Source: Bacteroidota bacterium | Lineage (GTDB): Bacteria > Bacteroidota > Bacteroidia > Chitinophagales > Chitinophagaceae | Direction of reading: 5' to 3' | Assembly: GCA_023423015.1 (NCBI GenBank) | Contig: JAFAGE010000342.1 | Coordinates: 1-6,353 of the forward strand | DNA: 6,353 bases | Part shown: positions 1 to 5,681 of the stretch, in pieces | Layout: each line of letters starts with the position of its first letter | Position numbering within the stretch: position 1 is the stretch's first letter | The notes under the pieces: generated by a model | Told to the model about the DNA's origin: nothing | Database searches by the model: none | The model's input: the letters and a program-made list of their open reading frames with translations, nothing else | Program-made: the position numbers and the translations under genes

Positions 1-2299
1 CCTCTTCGCCTTTCATGGTGATGATGCGCGCACCTGTTAGTAAAACCGACGATTGTGGAAGATCGCGTTCGAAATAGATTTTTATTTGTGTCTCTTCCGA
101 TTTGTACGCCAGCTTTTCAGGAATGGAATCCTGTCTTTTCAGAAGAGAGTCCGCAGTTGGCGAAAGCGTATCAGAAGCGGCAACAATTGTGGGTTGCAAA
201 TTCGATACTACTTTTTTAACCGCACTATCTTTGGGCGCATTGGCAAGCGAATCTGCCTTCCTGCGTTCTTCATCGCGTTTTGCTATCCGAAGGCTGTCGT
301 CAAATGCCTGCGCACTATCTACGTCGTACACAAAATGTGAATTACCAAGCGACCAGTGAACCTTTTTACCGTTCGCTTCCCATGAAGCGAACTCTCCACC
401 AATTTCTGTCAGCTTTCTCGCAGGAAAAGAAGCAGAGTTGGGGTCTGCAAGCGATATTGTTGCAGGCTTACCAGTTCGTGGTATTACAATTACGTAAATG
501 TCGTTGTTCACCTGCGCAATGGCTCTTGAACCATCTGGCGCCAATGTAACCTGATTTGCAGGCGATGGAACCTGCAGCTCCATTTCTGCGGCATATTTTT
601 CCGACAGCATACAGTAATGGTCAAACCTGCTGTCGTGAGGTGTGCTGATGCCGAACGTAGTTATTCCAGTGATAGTGGCATGTGTTTTCTGGTCCGAACC
701 ATCCCACTGAATGGAAATAAGATTGTTGTTTTCGTTGAGGTAAATGCGGTTATCACCTTTAATGAAATGCGGATTTGCTCTCGATTTTGCATGATCGATT
801 ACTGTAATGTCGCCGCCATTCGACGGTACCCACGAAAGCTGGTATTCTGCGCTGTTGGTTTCGAAACCTACTGCCGATCTGAAATGACGCACCTTACCCT
901 GCACAAAAACAATTCTGTCGCCCTTCGGATTCCATACGGGAGTTAAATAAAACCCGGGAGCTGTCGATAACTTTTGCGGAACTGCTTTTCCTTTCGTATT
1001 GAGGTTTATCCGGTACAAATCTCCTCCGGTAGGCGTCCAGGTTACAAATGCCAGGCTATTACCATCTGGCGACCACGCAGGTTGTGCTTCGGTGAAATCG
1101 TTATTCGTCAGACGCTTTGGAGTTCCGTTTGGATAATCCATTACATACAGGCGGTTGAGTGCGGTGAACGCAAGTTTTTTCCCGTCGGGTGAAGGCACTG
1201 CGTCACGTATCTGCTGAGCCAGTGCATGTGTAGTATCTTTTACGGGGTATTTAAAATCCAGGCGCGGTCCAAGTTCAAGTTCAACGTCGCACGAGAATGT
1301 AATTTCCTGGGGCTTACCAGAGTCAACAGGTAATTTGAATATTCTGCCACCATAGGAAGTCACCAGGGATTTTCCATCAGGAGTAAAGCACATACCTGGC
1401 AATACACCCATTGTGGCTATCGATTCCTGGTCGTCGCGCTGAACAGGGTATGCGAGCCAGCGTTCGTCACCCGACTCAAGGTTCCGAAGCACAAGACCCG
1501 TCTTATCTTCAAAGCGTGAACCATAGGCGAGCCATTTGCCATCTTTTGAAAGCACAGGTGTGAATGCTGAACCATATCGTGTTGCGATCGTCTTTGTTTT
1601 TCCATCTTCGCGATCATAAACACCTATGCTGTATTGCGGAAACTGCGCATTATAATTCCAGAATCCATTGCGTTGTGAAAAATAAATGTAACGCCCATCG
1701 GCGCTTACTGCGGGATCAATGGTTTTCTGCATCGGACGATCAATCAGCTGCACACCCGAACCCGCATCCTTATGCAGCATCCACAATTTCATATCCAATC
1801 TTCCGCGTGCCGTAATAATAAAATTGCCATCAGGCATCCAGGCAGCTGATGGAAAGTTCTGGTCGCGCTCTTTGGTTACCTGGACTGTGTCTTTCTTTTC
1901 CAGGTCAATATACCAGAGGTTATCGGAGCCGCTGCGATCAGATGTAAAAAGAATTTTCTTTCCATCGGGGCTATAGCGGGGATGTGCATCAAAAGCCAGC
2001 CCTTTGGTAACACGGGTGGCCTTTCCGCCAGTAATTGGAATAGTGAACAAATCGCCCATCATGTCGAAGACAATGGTTTTACCATCCGGATGAACGTCGA
2101 GCGACATCCAGGTACCTTCCGAGGTTGTAAATGTTATTTTTCTTTCCGGTTTTAACGGAAGGTCTTTGTAAATGGTAAACCTGCTGGTATCTTTTTTAGA
2201 TGTGTCGCCATAAATAAAAAAATCCGCCGGAGGGAAGGCGGAAGCTGCAACGCATACCATCAGGAGTAGTAACGTGATAGCAGAGTTTCTGATATACAT
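1..2299 (-). CDS. Secreted TolB-like propeller / amidohydrolase fusion protein (3' end missing)
   Basis: This gene starts at the ATG at 2299 and stays open for 766 codons to the left edge, so its C-terminus is outside the window. Residues 1-21 form a signal peptide (hydrophobic ITLLLLMVCVAAS, likely cut after ASA), which places the protein in the periplasm or outside. Residues about 60-610 carry repeated propeller blades of the TolB/WD40-like (PD40) type, seen as repeats of HPDGKTIVF, YSPDGKKILFTSDR, SPDGKKLAFT and WSPDGNSLAFVTW. Residues about 665-735 form a charged linker rich in D, S, K, A and R. At 754-766, LTGARIITMKGEE matches the first strand of imidazolonepropionase-like amidohydrolases. 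Known family members pair a propeller with a metal-dependent amidohydrolase and are usually annotated as amidohydrolase or TolB-like protein; the substrate is generally unknown. The metal-binding HxH motif would lie beyond the edge, so activity cannot be judged. No Shine-Dalgarno sequence precedes the start. The family call is firm; the function is open. Confidence 0.88.
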   Translation of the reverse strand, partial: MYIRNSAITLLLLMVCVAASAFPPADFFIYGDTSKKDTSRFTIYKDLPLKPERKITFTTSEGTWMSLDVHPDGKTIVFDMMGDLFTIPITGGKATRVTKGLAFDAHPRYSPDGKKILFTSDRSGSDNLWYIDLEKKDTVQVTKERDQNFPSAAWMPDGNFIITARGRLDMKLWMLHKDAGSGVQLIDRPMQKTIDPAVSADGRYIYFSQRNGFWNYNAQFPQYSIGVYDREDGKTKTIATRYGSAFTPVLSKDGKWLAYGSRFEDKTGLVLRNLESGDERWLAYPVQRDDQESIATMGVLPGMCFTPDGKSLVTSYGGRIFKLPVDSGKPQEITFSCDVELELGPRLDFKYPVKDTTHALAQQIRDAVPSPDGKKLAFTALNRLYVMDYPNGTPKRLTNNDFTEAQPAWSPDGNSLAFVTWTPTGGDLYRINLNTKGKAVPQKLSTAPGFYLTPVWNPKGDRIVFVQGKVRHFRSAVGFETNSAEYQLSWVPSNGGDITVIDHAKSRANPHFIKGDNRIYLNENNNLISIQWDGSDQKTHATITGITTFGISTPHDSRFDHYCMLSEKYAAEMELQVPSPANQVTLAPDGSRAIAQVNNDIYVIVIPRTGKPATISLADPNSASFPARKLTEIGGEFASWEANGKKVHWSLGNSHFVYDVDSAQAFDDSLRIAKRDEERRKADSLANAPKDSAVKKVVSNLQPTIVAASDTLSPTADSLLKRQDSIPEKLAYKSEETQIKIYFERDLPQSSVLLTGARIITMKGEE

Positions 2300-2319
2300 T
2301 GTTGTTAATGTTAAACAAT

Positions 2320-2350
2320 CAAATTAGGCGAAAAAGCGCCGAGTACAAAA
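2320..2350 (-). promoter_or_regulatory. Candidate Bacteroidota promoter for the propeller/amidohydrolase gene
   Basis: Read on the minus strand, TTTTG (2350-2346) is followed after exactly 19 nt by TAATTTG (2326-2320). This resembles the Bacteroidota sigma-ABfr pattern TTTG-N19-TAnnTTTG with one base missing from the nn pair. The -7-like box ends 20 nt before the ATG at 2299, which fits a short leader. The spacer contains the inverted repeat GGCG-N6-CGCC (2327-2340). The match is by eye only. Confidence 0.4.
2327..2340. repeat. Short inverted repeat GGCG-N6-CGCC between two minus-strand genes
   Basis: A 4-bp G+C arm, GGCG (2327-2330), is mirrored by CGCC (2337-2340) around a 6-nt loop. It lies 26 nt past the aminotransferase stop codon. 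It could be a weak terminator for that gene, although no clean U-run follows on the minus strand (TAATTTGATTG), or an operator inside the candidate promoter of the next gene. The stem is short and could occur by chance. Confidence 0.25.
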
Positions 2351-2366
2351 TGATTATGATGAGTGT

Positions 2367-3557
2367 TTACACGGGGTTATGAAGGGCAATTCCACGGCGG
2401 ATCACCTCGCATGCAGCTTCTATTTCCCTGCGGCGGATGGTAAGTGGAGGGGCGATCCGCATACATTGCGGGGCAAATAAAAACCAATCGGTAAGTACGC
2501 CATTCGCAATACAATAGTCAATTACCTTTTTGGCAACAGGTTCGTTATCAAATTCAACGGCAATCAGCAAGCCGGTGGCGCGTATTTCCTTTACTCCCGG
2601 CACAAGAAGTAATTCAAGGAATAGCCTCTCCCGTTTCTTAACCTTGTCGATGTATTTCCCGTCGAGCAGCACTTTGAAAGCTGCAAGTCCGGCAGCGCAA
2701 CAAACCGGGTGACCACCGAACGTGGTAATATGTCCAAGCACGGGATCATTTGTTAGATGATCCATTATACGTTTGGAAGCAATAAATGCACCCAGGGGCA
2801 TACCTCCGCCGAGCGCCTTACCCAATAATAATATGTCGGGCACCACGTCAAATTGCTGGAACCCCCATAATGTTCCTGTACGGCCAAAACCCGTTTGAAT
2901 CTCGTCGAGCACCAGCAAAGTTCCGGTGTTTCTGCACTTGTTGTACAAGGCTTTGAGCCATTCCTTCTGCGGTGCATAAACTCCGCGCTCGGCCTGAACG
3001 GTTTCAAGAATCACGCAGGCGGTTTTTTCATCAACTGCTTCTATAGATTCTGCTGAGTTGTAAGTAAAATGATCGATGGCTGGTAATAGAGGCCGGAAGG
3101 CGTTACGCCAATATTCATCCCCCATAATGCTTAATGCACCCTGTGTGGATCCGTGGTAGCTCTGCCTGAATGAAATAATTTTTGTGCGCCCGGTGAATCT
3201 TTTTGCCAGCTTCATAGCACCCTCCACGGCTTCTGCACCCGAATTGGTGAAATATATTGCATTCAGAGATGCAGGCAGGTGATCGGCCAGCATCTTCGCA
3301 TACTGCACCTGTGGTGATTCCACCATTTCACCATAAACCAACACATGCAGATAGCGGTCGGCCTGTTTCTTAATGGCACGCACAACCGCGGGGTGCCGAT
3401 GGCCAATATTACATACACTGATACCGGCTATAAGGTCAATAAATTTTTTCCCTTCTTTATCCCATATCACCGCGCCCTCAGCGCGGTCCACTTCAATAGC
3501 AAGCGGAGATGGAGAAGTCTGCGCCACATGCTGAAGAAATAATCTCTTGCTATCCAT
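2367..3557 (-). CDS. Class III PLP-dependent aminotransferase (acetylornithine/GABA aminotransferase-like)
   Basis: This 396-aa fold-type I, class III (omega) aminotransferase is cytoplasmic and moves an amino group between an amine or amino acid and a 2-oxo acid through pyridoxal phosphate. Visible motifs are FTNSGAEAVEGAMKLAKR (about 103-120, cofactor phosphate binding), SYHGSTQGALS (133-143), DEIQTGFGRTG (218-228, with D218 for the pyridine nitrogen), K247 in LLLGKALGGG as the Schiff-base lysine, and TTFGGHP (278-284). The length is normal for the family. I chose the ATG at 3557 (MDSKRLFLQH) because family similarity begins there; an in-frame ATG at 3599 would add 14 atypical residues and overlap the divergent gene. 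The Arg of the usual HGRT motif is Ser137, and the usual E-P-V-Q segment reads ETVQAE (185-190), so the substrate should not be assumed to be acetylornithine. No other biosynthesis gene is adjacent to indicate a pathway. Confidence 0.93.
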   Translation of the reverse strand: MDSKRLFLQHVAQTSPSPLAIEVDRAEGAVIWDKEGKKFIDLIAGISVCNIGHRHPAVVRAIKKQADRYLHVLVYGEMVESPQVQYAKMLADHLPASLNAIYFTNSGAEAVEGAMKLAKRFTGRTKIISFRQSYHGSTQGALSIMGDEYWRNAFRPLLPAIDHFTYNSAESIEAVDEKTACVILETVQAERGVYAPQKEWLKALYNKCRNTGTLLVLDEIQTGFGRTGTLWGFQQFDVVPDILLLGKALGGGMPLGAFIASKRIMDHLTNDPVLGHITTFGGHPVCCAAGLAAFKVLLDGKYIDKVKKRERLFLELLLVPGVKEIRATGLLIAVEFDNEPVAKKVIDYCIANGVLTDWFLFAPQCMRIAPPLTIRRREIEAACEVIRRGIALHNPV

Positions 3558-3586
3558 AACTTGTGCTGCTATTTGGCAACAAGTTA
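3557..3586. promoter_or_regulatory. Inverted repeat in the divergent promoter region
   Basis: The arms TAACTTGT (3557-3564) and ACAAGTTA (3579-3586) are perfect 8-bp inverted copies separated by 14 nt. They fill most of the 40-bp gap between the divergent aminotransferase and gamma-CA-like start codons; the left arm touches the last base of the aminotransferase ATG. Each arm loosely resembles a TAnnTTTG -7 box. On the plus strand, TTG (3547-3549) lies 20 nt before TATTTG (3570-3575). The region could be an operator, paired promoters or a 5' UTR hairpin. Only the repeat itself is certain. Confidence 0.3.
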
Positions 3587-3597
3587 AAAAATATTCC

Positions 3598-4113
3598 ATG
3601 CCAGTGATTTTACCCGTAGAAGGCTTATCTCCCCAATTCGGAAATAATTGTTATATCGCTCCAAATGCAACCATTGTCGGCGATGTAATTACCGGCGACG
3701 ATTGCAGCTTTTGGTTTAACAGCGTAATTCGTGGCGACGTTAATAGCATCCGTATGGGCAATAAAGTAAATGTGCAGGACGGAGCAGTTATACATTGCAC
3801 GTACCAACGTTCTAAAACACTGATCGGAAATAATGTGTCCATCGGCCACAATGCCATCGTTCACGGATGCACTATTGCCGACAACGTTTTGATTGGTATG
3901 GGAGCCATTGTAATGGATAATGCTGAGATCGGCTCGAACTCAATAATTGCTGCCGGGGCAGTTGTATTGGAAAATACCAGGGTGGAAGCGGGAAGTATTT
4001 ATGCAGGCGTGCCTGCAAAAAAAGTTAAGGATATTTCACAGGAGCTGATCAGCGGCGAAATTGACAGAATTGCAAACAATTACGTGAAATACGCAGGCTG
4101 GTTCCGTCAATAG
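3598..4113 (+). CDS. Gamma-carbonic anhydrase-like hexapeptide-repeat protein (YrdA/PaaY family)
   Basis: This 171-aa left-handed beta-helix protein is probably a cytoplasmic trimer with metal sites at subunit interfaces. Hexapeptide-repeat turns run from about residue 20 to 145 (for example APNATIVGDVITG, IGNNVSIGHNAIVHG and IGMGAIVMDNAEIG), followed by the family ending GVPAKKVK and a C-terminal helix. The three expected metal-binding histidines are present: H66 (VIHC), H84 (SIGHN) and H89 (IVHGC). The conserved R45 and D47 (IRGDVN) and Q60-D61 (VQDG) are also present. Family members range from true carbonic anhydrases (CO2 to bicarbonate) to proteins with no measured activity. The archaeal Cam acidic loop carrying its proton-shuttle Glu is not evident, as in the short YrdA-like forms, so activity is uncertain. 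I chose ATG 3598 (MPVILPVEG) because the fold begins there; the ATG at 3547 would add 17 unlikely residues inside the opposing gene. Confidence 0.93.
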   Translation: MPVILPVEGLSPQFGNNCYIAPNATIVGDVITGDDCSFWFNSVIRGDVNSIRMGNKVNVQDGAVIHCTYQRSKTLIGNNVSIGHNAIVHGCTIADNVLIGMGAIVMDNAEIGSNSIIAAGAVVLENTRVEAGSIYAGVPAKKVKDISQELISGEIDRIANNYVKYAGWFRQ

Positions 4114-4129
4114 TTTGTACCTGGGGGTA

Positions 4130-4160
4130 TTGCAATTGCCGCATAATAATATTAGTTTTA
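4130..4160 (+). promoter_or_regulatory. Candidate promoter of the small lipoprotein gene
   Basis: TTG (4130-4132) is followed after 20 nt by TAGTTTTA (4153-4160), matching the Bacteroidota pattern TTG-N19/20-TAnnTTTG except for the last base. The -7-like box ends 30 nt upstream of the ATG at 4191. It lies just after the gamma-CA-like stop codon, so the small genes may be transcribed independently. The call is by eye, and A+T-rich DNA gives chance matches. Confidence 0.35.
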
Positions 4161-4190
4161 AATACGTTGATAGTTGCAGAAATTACTATT

Positions 4191-4379
4191 ATGCGAGTAC
4201 CCCGAAAAATACTAGTTGTAACTACCTGCCTGATGATCGTATTTTCCGGATCGTCGTGCCGGGTGTGGAATAGTGCTTTCGGACCCAAATATGGATGTCC
4301 CGCTAATGGTAAATCCTTTGGTGCAGAGCGGATTCTGAGCGGAGAAAAGGCACCGAAAGCAAAGAAGTTTAAGTCGTAA
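4191..4379 (+). CDS. Small probable lipoprotein of unknown function (62 aa)
   Basis: The ATG at 4191 opens a 62-aa protein with a basic start (MRVPRK), a hydrophobic stretch (ILVVTTCLMIVF, 7-18) and SGSSC ending at Cys23. This is a plausible signal-peptidase II site, although the residues before Cys are Ser-rich rather than the classic L-x-[GA]-C, which Bacteroidota tolerate. The predicted mature part is about 40 residues: an aromatic, glycine-rich segment (WNSAFGPKYGCP), then NGKSFGAERILSG (39-51) and a lysine-rich tail (KAPKAKKFKS). The tight CP-x-NG-xx-x-GAE-x-x-LSG spacing looks like a constrained short motif, and I have the impression of similar tiny lipoproteins in related bacteria, but I cannot name a family. 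An in-frame ATG at 4167 would add 8 residues ahead of the basic start and is less likely. It precedes the 110-aa gene by 24 bp, so the two may be co-transcribed. Function unknown. Confidence 0.7.
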   Translation: MRVPRKILVVTTCLMIVFSGSSCRVWNSAFGPKYGCPANGKSFGAERILSGEKAPKAKKFKS

Positions 4380-4403
4380 GCCCTAAAACAAATCCGTTAC
4401 AAT

Positions 4404-4736
4404 ATGAGTCTTACTCTACGTACCAACTTTGGCTGTACCGAAGCCATTATAGACGACGATTGCGGTCTTAAACGCTTTTACCAGGTTGCAAACCTTCTCT
4501 CCGACGGCCTCGCTATAAAATTCACGAACAAGGAAGATGATTTCGACACCCTTACCTGGGATTTCGTTTTCAAAAACCATATTCTCACCCTGCATTATAA
4601 TATCTATACAGGTATTTCCATTTACCCACGGCGGTTCCGGGAAGCCCCCCGTAAAGACAATGATGCTGTTGTAGAAGTGGCAAGATATCTTGAATCGAAG
4701 CTGATGGTGAATTCTACCAAACGCGCACTTTCATAA
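4404..4736 (+). CDS. Conserved-looking hypothetical protein (110 aa)
   Basis: I do not recognise a named family. The 110-aa product has no signal peptide or membrane segment and is probably cytoplasmic. The first half alternates short strands and a helix, with an acidic patch IIDDDCG (15-21) and a helix near RFYQVANLLSDG (24-35). The middle is rich in aromatic residues and predicted strands (DTLTWDFVFKNH at 48-59, ILTLHYNIYTGISIYP at 60-75), suggesting an antiparallel sheet. The end is a helix (DAVVEVARYLESKLM, 87-101). The composition is balanced and the reading frame is clean, with an ATG 24 bp after the lipoprotein stop, so I judge it a real gene possibly co-transcribed with it. It converges on rsgA with only 24 bp between their stop codons. 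Nothing in the sequence indicates a catalytic site. Confidence 0.75.
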   Translation: MSLTLRTNFGCTEAIIDDDCGLKRFYQVANLLSDGLAIKFTNKEDDFDTLTWDFVFKNHILTLHYNIYTGISIYPRRFREAPRKDNDAVVEVARYLESKLMVNSTKRALS

Positions 4737-4747
4737 AATATCAGCAT

Positions 4748-4763
4748 TGAAGCAAATGCTTCA
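4748..4763. terminator. Palindrome between convergent genes, possible weak bidirectional terminator
   Basis: TGAAGCA (4748-4754) and TGCTTCA (4757-4763) are perfect inverted arms around AA, which would fold as a 6-bp stem with a 4-nt loop. It sits between two convergent stop codons, and the last three bases (4761-4763) are the rsgA stop codon itself. There is no U-run directly after the stem on either strand, although the minus strand reads into GATATTTTATG. Position favours a terminator; strength is doubtful. Confidence 0.35.
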
Positions 4764-5681
4764 CGAGCTTATGCTTTCGAGAATGTTGTAATAGCTGACA
4801 TACCTTTCCACATGTATGCTCCCAGCTTCTACAGCAGCCTTAACTGCACAGCCTGGTTCGTTCACATGCAGACAATCGTTGAAGTGGCAATCCTGGATCA
4901 GTTTCCGCATTTCGGGAAAATAATGCGAGAGTTCCTGGCGGCTGATATTCACAATACCAAACTCTCTCATGCCCGGCGTATCTATTATTCTTCCACCCCC
5001 GGGAAGGTCGTACATTTCAGCAAATGTAGTGGTGTGCATCCCCTTGCCGCTCCATCCGCTTACATCCTTTGTTTTCAGGCGGAACGACGGAAAAATTGCA
5101 TTGATGAACGATGATTTCCCAACACCTGAATGCCCGCTCATCAAAGTAGTTTTATCGTGCAGTTGAGATTTTAACTCTTCAATTCCTTCCTCTTTCGCAA
5201 CACTTATTCCAAATACCTTGTAACCGATGTGTTCATACACTTCCTTCAACTCTTCAAATTTTGCAGACTCCTTGTTCCGGTAAATGTCGAGTTTGTTGAA
5301 TACAACTATTGCAGGAACGTGGTATGCTTCGCAGGTAACCAGGAACCGGTCAATAAATCCCTGCGAAGTACGGGGATCTCTCAGAGTCGCAAATATTATT
5401 GACTGGTCCAGGTTCGCTGCAATAATATGATGTTGCATCTTGTGCGATGGCGACTGTCGTGTTACATAATTTCGTCGCGGGAGGATCTCGGTGATCATTG
5501 CAGAATTTTCGGTATCCGATTCCGGTTCCAGCAACACGTCATCGCCCACAGCTACGGGATTCGTTGAAGTTATTCCATCAATCTTCAGCACACCTTTTAT
5601 ACGGGCATTGTAAACGGTACCATCTTCAGCTTTTACGATGTACCATGATCCGGTCGATTTATATACCAAAGCCTTCATCAT
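4761..5681 (-). CDS. rsgA: Small ribosomal subunit biogenesis GTPase RsgA
   Basis: This 306-aa protein is a circularly permuted GTPase that binds the immature 30S subunit and uses GTP hydrolysis in late 16S rRNA maturation and release of assembly factors. An N-terminal OB-fold (about 1-68) is followed by the permuted G domain: G4 NKLD (129-132) precedes the P-loop GHSGVGKS (183-190), the switch I region GKGMHTTT (212-219) and G3 DTPG (234-237). The C-terminal zinc domain has C265, C270, H272 and C278, in the order C-x4-C-x-H-x5-C, then the usual GCAVKAAVEAG helix and RYVSYYNIL. All expected motifs are intact and the length is typical. Two adjacent ATG codons, at 5681 and 5678, can serve as start; the first overlaps the batA stop as ATGA, which suggests translational coupling. 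No promoter is needed between the two genes. The gene ends in a palindrome facing the convergent 110-aa gene. Confidence 0.97.
   Translation of the reverse strand: MMKALVYKSTGSWYIVKAEDGTVYNARIKGVLKIDGITSTNPVAVGDDVLLEPESDTENSAMITEILPRRNYVTRQSPSHKMQHHIIAANLDQSIIFATLRDPRTSQGFIDRFLVTCEAYHVPAIVVFNKLDIYRNKESAKFEELKEVYEHIGYKVFGISVAKEEGIEELKSQLHDKTTLMSGHSGVGKSSFINAIFPSFRLKTKDVSGWSGKGMHTTTFAEMYDLPGGGRIIDTPGMREFGIVNISRQELSHYFPEMRKLIQDCHFNDCLHVNEPGCAVKAAVEAGSIHVERYVSYYNILESISS

Noticed and set aside
53..1976. Several plus-strand open frames of 60-110 codons across the left third
   Set aside because: They are opposite an uninterrupted 766-codon frame with recognisable propeller repeats; none shows a domain or sensible composition.
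2302..2318. TTGTT...AACAA imperfect inverted repeat just before the propeller gene start
   Set aside because: The arms are short, A+T-rich and mismatched in the middle, so chance is the simplest explanation.
3558..3599. A longer aminotransferase starting at ATG 3599 and a longer gamma-CA-like protein starting at ATG 3547, which would overlap by 53 bp
   Set aside because: The added residues (MEYFLTCCQIAAQV and MLSITCAAIWQQVKKYS) do not resemble either family, and both folds begin naturally at the inner ATGs.
4126..4140. Overlapping small palindromes (ATTGCAAT and GCAATTGC) after the gamma-CA-like stop codon, considered as a terminator
   Set aside because: They would give only a 4-bp stem with a G-U pair and no U-run directly after; they overlap the -33 box of a better-supported candidate promoter.
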